Assembly (NCBI GenBank): GCA_900550785.1
Contig: URTL01000003.1
Location: 1 to 49,178 of the forward strand
Direction of reading: 5' to 3'
DNA length: 49,178 nucleotides
Source of the DNA: an uncultured Collinsella sp.
GTDB lineage: Bacteria > Actinomycetota > Coriobacteriia > Coriobacteriales > Coriobacteriaceae
In this document: piece by piece, positions 40,846 through 48,472 of the stretch
Layout of the letters: each line of letters starts with the position of its first letter
Position numbering within the stretch: position 1 is the stretch's first letter
Notes under the pieces: model-generated
What the model saw: the letters and a program-made list of their open reading frames with translations, nothing else
Database searches by the model: none
What the model was told of the DNA's origin: nothing
Translations under genes and position numbers: made by a program

Positions 40846-41538
40846 ATGTCGTATACGGTGACCGAGGCCACGGTCGTCTTTCCCGATAAGAAGGCGGCTT
40901 CCTCGTTCTCGAGCGGTTATGCGTCTAAAAAGCCCTGCGCGCATATCGATTGCGATCTTGAGGGCGGTTACGAACGTTCCATTTGGATTCCCGTGCGCGT
41001 GGCGCGCCTGTACGTTAAGAACCGCCCCGATCTTCCCTGTGATTGGGATGACTTTCGCGAGGCGGTGCAGCTTATCGAACGTAAATGTGCACTTACCATG
41101 GTGACCGAGATGCTTTCGCGCCGCGATCATGCCACGGGCGAGGTGCGCGATAAGTTGGCGCGCTATGGCTTTCGACAGCCCGCGATCGATTTTGCGGTTG
41201 CTCGAGCGACTGAGTATCGGTTTTTGGACGAGAACCGTTTTTGCTCGTACTTTATCGAAGAGCGCAAACGTCGCGGCTGGGGACAGCGCAAGATCGAGGT
41301 TGAGCTCAAGCGTCGTCATGTCGTGCTTGACGATATCCCCGGGTATCCTGAGGCTTATTTTGCCGTTGATGATGACATGGCCCGCGCTTCGGCCTTGCTC
41401 GCTAAACGTCGCGTTCCCGAGGTACGTGCCTTCGAAAAGCTCGTCAGGTTTTTGATGGGTAAAGGTTTTTCGTATCACATCGCCGCCGATGCCGTTAAGG
41501 CACGTCTCGATGCCTTAAGCGAGGAGTGTGCTGTGTAA
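40846..41538 (+). CDS. recX: RecA regulator RecX
   Basis: 230 aa. RecX modulates RecA filaments. Three-helix repeats are visible, with MLSRRDHATGEVRDKLARYGF, then RFLDENRFCSYFIEERKRRGWGQ and a third near the end. The N-terminal 75 residues or so are outside the usual RecX core. ribosome binding site is weak; probably translated from the recA message. Confidence 0.88.
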   Translation: MSYTVTEATVVFPDKKAASSFSSGYASKKPCAHIDCDLEGGYERSIWIPVRVARLYVKNRPDLPCDWDDFREAVQLIERKCALTMVTEMLSRRDHATGEVRDKLARYGFRQPAIDFAVARATEYRFLDENRFCSYFIEERKRRGWGQRKIEVELKRRHVVLDDIPGYPEAYFAVDDDMARASALLAKRRVPEVRAFEKLVRFLMGKGFSYHIAADAVKARLDALSEECAV

Positions 41539-41600
41539 GCGTGCACCTGTTACGCCCCTGCCGTTCACCGCTCGATTGGCGCCGTGCCGGGTGCGTTTAT

Positions 41601-41629
41601 TTGACAGTTGTTGCGGTTCAACGTAGGAT
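41601..41629 (+). promoter_or_regulatory. rny promoter
   Basis: TTGACA (41601-41606) and TAGGAT (41624-41629) are exactly 17 bp apart. The start of transcription would be near 41636, leaving a leader of about 160 bases before the rny ATG. Confidence 0.75.
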
Positions 41630-41734
41630 AAATACCGTCATTTGCTTTGTGATATGTGCTCATCTTTGATGAGTTTGTTTATATGTTTATCTGTATCCGA
41701 CCCGCATAAGCTGCGCCCATATTACTCAAATGTC

Positions 41735-41763
41735 GCGAGCCGTTCGCAAGGACGGTTCGCTTT
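41735..41763 (+). terminator. Hairpin in the rny leader, possible attenuator
   Basis: GCGAGCCGT (41735-41743) pairs with ACGGTTCGC (41752-41760), one G-T wobble, followed by TTTGTTGT. It lies between the promoter and the ribosome binding site, so partial termination could tune rny. Confidence 0.5.
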
Positions 41764-41795
41764 GTTGTGTAACGAATCCATAAAAAGGAGTGAGC

Positions 41796-43346
41796 ATGCC
41801 TATTATCGCAGCGCTCGTTGGCATCGTTTTGGGTGCCATCGCCGCCATTGCCTACATGCGCACCGCCAAGCAGGGTAGTCTTCACGAGGCCGACGAAAAG
41901 ATCCAGTCGGCTCACGCACAGGCTGAGTCCCTAATCGGTGATGCAAAGCGTCAAGCCGAGACCCTCAAAAAAGAGGCTCTGCTTGAGGCCAAGGAAGAGA
42001 TTATCAAGAACAAGCAGGCTGCCGAGGCCGAGGACAAGCAGCGTAAAAGTGAGATTCGTACGCTCGAGAATCGCGTGATGCAGCGTGAGGAGTCTCTCGA
42101 TCGCCGCAACGATGCCCTCGACAAGCGTGAGCATCAGCTGTCTAGCCAGGCTGGCCAGGTCGAGAAGCGCTCCCGCGAGCTTGAGGAGCTCTGCGCCAAG
42201 CAGACCTCGGAGCTCGAGCGCATCGCCGACCTGACCCGCGAGGATGCTCACAAGGAGCTTCTCGATAAGGTTCGCGGCGAGGTCACCCACGAGGCTGCCA
42301 CGATCATTCGCGAGTCCGAGCAGCAGGTTCGCGCCGAGTGCCACAAGACCGCCCAGGAGATTCTGTCCCTGGCGATTCAGCGCTGCGCTGCCGACCACAC
42401 AGCCGAGGTCACCGTTACCTCCGTGCACATTCCCTCTGATGACCTCAAGGGCCGTATCATCGGTCGCGAGGGTCGCAACATCCGGACCTTCGAGCAGGTT
42501 TCCGGCGTCAACCTCGTGATCGACGACACGCCAGAGACCGTCGTTCTTTCGAGCTTCGACCCGGTCCGTCGCGAGACCGCCCGTGTCGCCCTCGAGAACC
42601 TCATCGCCGACGGCCGCATTCACCCTGCCCGCATCGAGGAGATGTATCACAAGGCTGCCGACCTAGTTCAACAGCGCGTGCGCGAGGCTGGCGAGCAGGC
42701 TGCCTTCGATACCGGCATTCACGACCTGCACCCCGAGATCGTCAAGACCCTTGGTGCCCTGCGCTACCGTACTTCGTTTGGTCAGAACGTGCTTCAGCAC
42801 TCCCTCGAAGTCTCTGACCTGTGCGGCGTGATGGCTTCCGAGCTTGGCCTGGACGTTGTGACCGCCAAGCGCGCCGGCCTGCTGCACGACCTGGGCAAGG
42901 CAATCGACCATGACGTCGAGGGCCCGCATGCCGTCATCGGCGCCGAGCTTGCCCGCCGTTATGGCGAGAAGCCCGTTATCGTTCACGCTATCGAGGCTCA
43001 CCATGCCGACGTCGATCCCAACACGGTGCTCGATGTCCTGGTACAGGCCGCCGATGCTGTCTCTGCCTCTCGCCCCGGTGCCCGTCGCGAGTCTGCCGAG
43101 AACTACATCAAGCGTCTTGAGAAGCTCGAGGAGATCGCCAACTCCCATGAAGGCGTCGAGCGTACCTATGCCATGCAGGCTGGTCGTGAGGTCCACGTCA
43201 TGGTTCAGCCGGACAAGATCTCCGATGCCCAGTCCACGGTCCTGGCTCACGACATCGCCCATCAGATCGAGGAAGAGATGGAGTATCCCGGTCAGGTGCG
43301 CGTCGTCGTGATTCGCGAGAGCCGCGCTGTCGATATCGCTAAATAA
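41796..43346 (+). CDS. rny: Ribonuclease Y
   Basis: 516 aa. Membrane-bound endoribonuclease that starts mRNA decay. One N-terminal membrane helix (residues 3-21), a long Glu/Lys/Gln-rich coiled coil (about 28-200), a KH domain (GRIIGREGRNIRTFEQ) and an HD domain with LLHDLGKAID. ATG 41796 is 5 bases behind AAAAAGGAG. The next gene starts 1 bp after its stop, implying coupling. Confidence 0.96.
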   Translation: MPIIAALVGIVLGAIAAIAYMRTAKQGSLHEADEKIQSAHAQAESLIGDAKRQAETLKKEALLEAKEEIIKNKQAAEAEDKQRKSEIRTLENRVMQREESLDRRNDALDKREHQLSSQAGQVEKRSRELEELCAKQTSELERIADLTREDAHKELLDKVRGEVTHEAATIIRESEQQVRAECHKTAQEILSLAIQRCAADHTAEVTVTSVHIPSDDLKGRIIGREGRNIRTFEQVSGVNLVIDDTPETVVLSSFDPVRRETARVALENLIADGRIHPARIEEMYHKAADLVQQRVREAGEQAAFDTGIHDLHPEIVKTLGALRYRTSFGQNVLQHSLEVSDLCGVMASELGLDVVTAKRAGLLHDLGKAIDHDVEGPHAVIGAELARRYGEKPVIVHAIEAHHADVDPNTVLDVLVQAADAVSASRPGARRESAENYIKRLEKLEEIANSHEGVERTYAMQAGREVHVMVQPDKISDAQSTVLAHDIAHQIEEEMEYPGQVRVVVIRESRAVDIAK

Positions 43347-43347
43347 C

Positions 43348-44433
43348 ATGAGCGACGCGAACGAGCTCATCTCATTTATCGCGTCGATGTCGGGGGAGGG
43401 CAACCTTCGCGTCGAGGAGAACCTTGGCGAGGGGTATGTCCGCCTCCGCGTTTCGGAGGCCGAGCGTCGCCAGGCAAAGCATGACATTCAGCATGTCGAG
43501 GATATCGTCATCGAAATGCTCCGTAATGCTCGCGATGCTGGCGCCGACAAAGTCTATCTCGCTACGACCAAGGAAGATGGCGTCCGCACGCTTGTCTTTC
43601 TGGATAACGGTTCGGGCGTTCCGCAGGATATGCAAGAGCGAATCTTCGATGCTCGCGTTACCTCCAAGCTCGAGAGCATGAAGATGGACCGTTGGGGCGT
43701 TCACGGTCGTGGCATGGCATTGTTTTCGATCAAGCAGAACACCGACGAGGCCCGTGTGGTCACGTCCGGTGTCGATCTTGGTTCAGCCTTTAAGGTGAGC
43801 GTTGCGGCCGACCGCCTCAGTGAGCGTGCCGATCAGTCCAGCTGGCCCCAGGCCGTCAAGGATGAGGACGGACGTTATGTCTGTGCTCGCGGCCCGCATA
43901 ATATTATTCGCGCTGCCTGTGAGTTTGCGCTCGAGGAGCTGCGTGGTTGCGATGTCTATCTTGGTTCTCCGTCTGAGATTGCCGCGACCCTTTATGCTCA
44001 GGCGTCAAGTCGGCTCGATACGTCTCGTCTCCTGTTTATTGATGACGAGAGCGAGCTTCCGGTTGTCGATCGTTTAGGCCTTGCCTCTGATGCCGAGGAC
44101 TTTATCCGTATCTGCTCGGGTTTGGGTCTTGAGATGTCCGAGCGCACGGCACATCGCATTTTGGCAGGGCAGATTAAGCCCGTTCGCGGTGTGACTGCGC
44201 GTCTGCTGCGCGAGCGTGATTCGTCCTCGCATGCGCCGGCTCCTGTCGATCTCGCGAAGGATCGTCGCGGGCTACGTATTGCCAAGGATGACATGGCACA
44301 GTTTTCGCGTGCTGTGGAGCGCGACTTTAATGACCTTGCCGCCCGGTACTATCTCAACCTTTGCGGCGACCCAAAGATTCGCGTTTCGCGTGATCGAATC
44401 ACCGTGACCTTCGATCTTGCCAAAGAGGAATAG
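43348..44433 (+). CDS. Stand-alone GHKL-type ATP-binding protein
   Basis: 361 aa, function not recognised. The first half is a GHKL ATPase fold: N-box EMLRNARDAGAD (E56, N60), G1 DNGSGVP (86-92) and G2 GVHGRGM (117-123). The rest has no kinase dimerisation domain, receiver or membrane helix; it resembles neither a histidine kinase nor MutL, HSP90 or gyrase in layout. The start is 1 bp after the rny stop, so it is made with RNase Y. It could act as an ATP-driven clamp or a protein kinase-like regulator; both are guesses. Confidence 0.8.
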   Translation: MSDANELISFIASMSGEGNLRVEENLGEGYVRLRVSEAERRQAKHDIQHVEDIVIEMLRNARDAGADKVYLATTKEDGVRTLVFLDNGSGVPQDMQERIFDARVTSKLESMKMDRWGVHGRGMALFSIKQNTDEARVVTSGVDLGSAFKVSVAADRLSERADQSSWPQAVKDEDGRYVCARGPHNIIRAACEFALEELRGCDVYLGSPSEIAATLYAQASSRLDTSRLLFIDDESELPVVDRLGLASDAEDFIRICSGLGLEMSERTAHRILAGQIKPVRGVTARLLRERDSSSHAPAPVDLAKDRRGLRIAKDDMAQFSRAVERDFNDLAARYYLNLCGDPKIRVSRDRITVTFDLAKEE

Positions 44434-44439
44434 TGCCTT

Positions 44440-44461
44440 TACCGAGTCCACTCGGTACGAT
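44440..44461. promoter_or_regulatory. Palindrome and -10 element before spoVS
   Basis: TACCGAGT-CC-ACTCGGTA (44440-44457) is a perfect 8-bp dyad with a 2-bp centre. It abuts TACGAT (44456-44461), a possible -10. The 2-base centre and lack of a T-run fit a protein operator better than a terminator. Confidence 0.5.
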
Positions 44462-44507
44462 AAAGTTATTGCAGTTAAAACGTACTTTTAAACGCAGGAG
44501 TTTCTTC

Positions 44508-44825
44508 ATGGATTGCCTGAAGGTATCAAGCAAATCATCGCCCGCGTCCGTTGCCGGCGCCATCGCCGGCATGGTCAAGGATGGTGTACCCGTCAACATC
44601 CAGTGTGTCGGCGCCGGTGCGGTTAACCAGGCCATTAAGGCCGTGGCTATCGCGCGCGGTTTTTTGATTCCAACCGGTTTTGATATTTCCTGCGCGCCCG
44701 TGTTCTCCGACATCCTCATTAATGGGGAGTCGCGCACGGCCATCCGCCTTTCTATCTACGTTCACCAGATCAATCGAGCTGCAATGGATAACGTCGTCAT
44801 GGATGATGTTAAGCCTGTGGCATAG
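44508..44825 (+). CDS. spoVS: Stage V sporulation protein S family (Alba-like)
   Basis: 105 aa. MDCLKVSSKSSPASVAGAIA opens the family core; VGAGAVNQAIKAVAIARGFL follows, and SRTAIRLSIYVH closes it. The core is close to Bacillus SpoVS; about 20 extra residues follow. SpoVS proteins have an Alba-like fold and probably bind nucleic acid; in Bacillus the gene affects sporulation. This segment's likely host does not sporulate, so another role is implied. ATG 44508 behind GCAGGAG; the frame upstream is not coding. Confidence 0.93.
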   Translation: MDCLKVSSKSSPASVAGAIAGMVKDGVPVNIQCVGAGAVNQAIKAVAIARGFLIPTGFDISCAPVFSDILINGESRTAIRLSIYVHQINRAAMDNVVMDDVKPVA

Positions 44826-44874
44826 CTTCTGCTTGCCTCGATTCGCCTCCCTTCCATCGTTAGGACTTATGCAC

Positions 44875-46245
44875 ATGGACCAGCGTTCCGTACGCGATAT
44901 TCTTGCCGGTAAAACCTACTTTATCCGCACCTTTGGCTGCCAGATGAATCAGCACGACTCTGAGCGCGTGAGCGGTCTGCTCGATTCGTATGGTTGCCTT
45001 ATGGCACTCGATCCCGAGCATGCCGATATTGTTGTCTTCATGACATGCTGCGTGCGCGAGGCCGCTGATACTCGCCTGTACGGTCAGTGCAATTCCTGCA
45101 AAAGCCTACCGCCTTCGCCTTCGGGCAAGCGCGTGGTTGCCGTTGGTGGTTGCATCGCGCAGCGCGATGGCGAGGGGCTGCTCACCAACGTCGATAACGT
45201 CAATGTCATCTTTGGTACGCATTCCATCGCACATGTGGCCGAGCTCATTGCCGAGGCGTTCCTTGACGGCAAGCGTCATATCCGCACCAATGAGCATGAG
45301 GATAGGGATGCCATGAGCATGCCGTGGCATCGCGAGACCCAGTATCACGCCTGGGTGCCCATCATGACGGGCTGCAATAATTTCTGCACCTATTGCATCG
45401 TGCCGTACGTGCGCGGTCGCGAAAAGAGCCGCCCCTTCGAGGAAATTGTCGACGAGGTGACCGGTTTGGTGCGCCAGGGCGTGCGTGAGATTACGCTGCT
45501 GGGCCAAAACGTTAACTCATATGGTCGCGATCTGTTTGGCAAGCCGCGTTTTGCCGATCTGCTGCGTGCCGTGGGCGATACGGGTGTGGAACGCATCTTC
45601 TTTACGTCTTCGCATCCCAAGGACCTGTTGCCCGAGACCATCGACGCCATGGCCGAGACGCCTGCCGTTATGCCGCAGCTGCACTTGGCCGTCCAGTCAG
45701 GTTCGACGCGGATCCTCAAAGAGATGAATCGCCGTTATACACGCGAGGACTATTTGGGCCTGGTCGATCGCATTCGCAACCGTATGCCCGATATCGCGCT
45801 CTCGACCGACATTATCGTCGGCTTCCCAGGCGAGACTGAAGAAGACTTTGAGCAGACGCTCTCGCTTGCCGAGACGGTCCGCTATGCCCAGGCCTATACC
45901 TTCATCTATTCCAAGCGCGCCGGTACCCCGGCCGCCGAGATTGACGATCCTACGCCGCATGAGGTTATTCTCGAGCGTTTCAACCGCCTGGTTAAGGTTA
46001 TCGAGACCACGGCACATGAGTATAACCAGGGTGAGCTTCATACTGTGGTGCCGGCGCTCATTGAGGGAACGAGTAAAAAGAACGACGCGGTCCTGCTTGG
46101 CAAGAGTCCCAAGAATCAGACCGTGCATGCGCCTATCCCCGAGGGTTACAGCATCGATCAGCTTGTTGGCAAGATCGTTGATGTTGACGTTGACGTTGCC
46201 AAGACCTGGTATTTGTCCGGTTCCGTTGTGGGCGAGCCGCGCTAA
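44875..46245 (+). CDS. miaB: tRNA i6A37 methylthiotransferase MiaB
   Basis: 456 aa. Radical SAM enzyme that makes ms2i6A at tRNA position 37. TFGCQMNQHDSE, MTCCVREA and VGGCIAQRDG hold the auxiliary cluster cysteines, GCNNFCTYCIVPYVRGRE the radical SAM site, and a TRAM domain ends the protein. The NTCSVR of most MiaB is MTCCVR here. ATG 44875 fits the AGGA at 44862-44865; ATG 44869 would be too close. Shares one base with miaA, which makes its substrate. Confidence 0.94.
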   Translation: MDQRSVRDILAGKTYFIRTFGCQMNQHDSERVSGLLDSYGCLMALDPEHADIVVFMTCCVREAADTRLYGQCNSCKSLPPSPSGKRVVAVGGCIAQRDGEGLLTNVDNVNVIFGTHSIAHVAELIAEAFLDGKRHIRTNEHEDRDAMSMPWHRETQYHAWVPIMTGCNNFCTYCIVPYVRGREKSRPFEEIVDEVTGLVRQGVREITLLGQNVNSYGRDLFGKPRFADLLRAVGDTGVERIFFTSSHPKDLLPETIDAMAETPAVMPQLHLAVQSGSTRILKEMNRRYTREDYLGLVDRIRNRMPDIALSTDIIVGFPGETEEDFEQTLSLAETVRYAQAYTFIYSKRAGTPAAEIDDPTPHEVILERFNRLVKVIETTAHEYNQGELHTVVPALIEGTSKKNDAVLLGKSPKNQTVHAPIPEGYSIDQLVGKIVDVDVDVAKTWYLSGSVVGEPR

Positions 46246-47183
46246 TGGTTTCTTCCGAGGCAGGTCTTTCCGCCGTTGCGATCGTCGGTCCGACGGCGGT
46301 TGGTAAGAGTGATGTTGCCGACCGTTTGGCCGCTCGTCTTTCGTCCGAAGTGCTGTCGTGCGATGCGATGCAAATCTATCGCGGCATGGACATCGGTACC
46401 GCAAAGATGGCGCCCGATGAGTGTACGGCGCCGCTGCGTCTTGTCGACATTGTAGAGCCGGGTGTGGCATATTCTGCTGCGCTTTATCAGGCTGACGCTC
46501 GCGCGCATGTTGAGCGCTTGCTTGGCGAGGGCCGCCTGCCGGTGTTTTGCGGGGGTACGGGGCTGTATCTCAAGGCCGCCCTCGATGAGATGGACTTTCC
46601 CTCGGGTGAACTTGAGGACGATCGCCGTGCGGGCTATCAGGAGCTTGCCGAGCGTATTGGCGAGGAAGAATTGCATGCCCTGCTTGCCGAGCGCGACCCA
46701 GAATCTGCTGCTGTTATTCATCCCCATAACGTGCGCCGTGTGATTCGTGCGCTCGAGATGCATGATGATGGTATCTCCTACGCGCAGCAAAAGTCGCAGT
46801 TTAGTGTTCCGCGCGAGCATTATCACGCTCTGTGGTTTGGTCTGACGCGTAATCGCGAGGTGCTCTACGAGCGCATTAATCTGCGCGTCGATCTGATGTT
46901 TGAGCAGGGTCTTGTCGATGAGGTCCGCGGTCTTATGGGCCAGGGGCTGGGAGATGCCCTGACGTCGATGCAGGCAATTGGCTATAAAGAGATCATCGAT
47001 GCTTTCAATGGTGTGATGAGCATGGATGAGGCTCGCGAACTCATCAAGATGCGTTCGCGTCGTTATGCCAAGCGTCAGCTTTCGTGGTTTAAGCGCGATG
47101 ACCGTATCGTGTGGTTTGATATGGATGAATGTACGATCGATGAGGTCGTTGCTGATATCCTGCATCGTATTGAGGCTGCCTAA
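46245..47183 (+). CDS. miaA: tRNA dimethylallyltransferase MiaA
   Basis: 312 aa. Adds a dimethylallyl group to adenosine 37 of tRNA, the step before MiaB. P-loop GPTAVGKS at residues 15-22, then SCDAMQIYRGMDIGTAK, GGTGLYLKA, and QAIGYKE and KRQLSWF near the end. The ATG overlaps the miaB stop (TAATG), and its own stop overlaps the hflX ATG in the same way. Confidence 0.95.
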   Translation: MVSSEAGLSAVAIVGPTAVGKSDVADRLAARLSSEVLSCDAMQIYRGMDIGTAKMAPDECTAPLRLVDIVEPGVAYSAALYQADARAHVERLLGEGRLPVFCGGTGLYLKAALDEMDFPSGELEDDRRAGYQELAERIGEEELHALLAERDPESAAVIHPHNVRRVIRALEMHDDGISYAQQKSQFSVPREHYHALWFGLTRNREVLYERINLRVDLMFEQGLVDEVRGLMGQGLGDALTSMQAIGYKEIIDAFNGVMSMDEARELIKMRSRRYAKRQLSWFKRDDRIVWFDMDECTIDEVVADILHRIEAA

Positions 47184-48472
47184 TGGCCCGTTTTCCCCTT
47201 GTTCCCACGTCGCCCGAGCCCGAGCGTGCCATTTTGGTTGGTGTTGAGTGGCGCGACAATGCATGGCCACTCGATCGATCGCTCGATGAGCTGGAGCGCC
47301 TTGCCCATACGGCTGGTGCCCAGTGCGTGGCTCGCTTGTCTCAGCGTTTGGTAAAGCCGTATCCTAAATCGTTTATCGGTTCCGGTAAGGTTGAAGAGCT
47401 GTGCGGCCTGGTGCATCGCATGGATGCCGATGTCGTTATTTTTGACGACGACCTGACGCCCTCGCAGCAATCCTATTTGGAGAAAGCGGTGGGCGAGCCG
47501 GTAAAGATCATCGATCGTACGGCACTGATCTTGGATATCTTTGGCCTGCATGCTCAGACGCGTGAGGGACGCCTACAGGTACAGCTGGCACAGCTTCAAT
47601 ATCTGTTGCCTCGTCTGCGTGGCATGTGGAGCCATCTCGCCAAGGAGCAGACGCGCGGCGGCATCGGCTCACGCTTTGGTCAGGGTGAAAGTCAGCTCGA
47701 GGTCGACCGTCGCCTCATTCGTAATAAGATTGCCGCGCTTCGTCGTGAGCTTAAGCAGGTTGAACAGCGTCGCGATGTCCAGTCCAAGAGCCGCATTGAG
47801 TCACCGGCGTTTCGCGTCGCGTTAGCCGGTTATACCAATGCCGGTAAATCGACGTTGCTCAATCGCCTGACCGGCTCTACGGTACTTTCGCAGGACAAGT
47901 TGTTTGCTACGCTCGACCCGACGACGCGTTCGTATCGCCTGCCCGGCGGTCGCGGCATGACGATCACCGATACCGTCGGCTTTATTCAAAAGCTGCCGCA
48001 TGGTCTGGTCGATGCCTTTAAATCGACACTGTCCGAGGTGTTGGGTGCCGATCTAATTCTCAAAGTCGTAGATGCGTCTGACGAGGACTATGAGCGGCAG
48101 CTGGAGGCTGTCGACCGTGTGCTTGATGAGATCGGTGCCGGCGAGCGTTTGACGCTTACGGTGTTCAATAAAACCGATCTTCTCGATAGCGTTGATCGAT
48201 TGAGTTTCCGTCGTCGTTATCCCGAAGCCGTTCTGTTCTCGGCCCAAACGGGCGAGGGGCTCGACGATCTCGTCGATCGCATCGCTCGCGAGGCAGCTGC
48301 CACCGATGTACTGCTTTCAGCCGACATTCCGTATCGTGAAGGTGCGCTCATCACGCTCGTGCATGAACAGGGAACCCTCCTGCATGAGGAATACCTCGAG
48401 GACGGCGTTCGTATTGTGGCAAAGCTTCCGGCTCGTATCGCACCGCGTCTCGAGCGTTATCGAACAGAGTAA
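47183..48472 (+). CDS. hflX: GTPase HflX
   Basis: 429 aa. Ribosome-associated GTPase that splits stalled ribosomes. The N-terminal HflX domain includes the glycine-rich GIGSRFGQGESQLEVDRR; the G domain starts around residue 214 with GYTNAGKST, then DTVGF and NKTD. Third gene of the coupled miaB-miaA-hflX row. Its last 16 bp overlap the convergent gene on the minus strand. Confidence 0.95.
   Translation: MARFPLVPTSPEPERAILVGVEWRDNAWPLDRSLDELERLAHTAGAQCVARLSQRLVKPYPKSFIGSGKVEELCGLVHRMDADVVIFDDDLTPSQQSYLEKAVGEPVKIIDRTALILDIFGLHAQTREGRLQVQLAQLQYLLPRLRGMWSHLAKEQTRGGIGSRFGQGESQLEVDRRLIRNKIAALRRELKQVEQRRDVQSKSRIESPAFRVALAGYTNAGKSTLLNRLTGSTVLSQDKLFATLDPTTRSYRLPGGRGMTITDTVGFIQKLPHGLVDAFKSTLSEVLGADLILKVVDASDEDYERQLEAVDRVLDEIGAGERLTLTVFNKTDLLDSVDRLSFRRRYPEAVLFSAQTGEGLDDLVDRIAREAAATDVLLSADIPYREGALITLVHEQGTLLHEEYLEDGVRIVAKLPARIAPRLERYRTE

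Noticed and set aside
44508..44825. spoVS as a sign that the host forms spores.
   Set aside because: SpoVS family genes occur in several non-sporulating lineages, and no other sporulation gene is present here apart from the general ftsK/spoIIIE.
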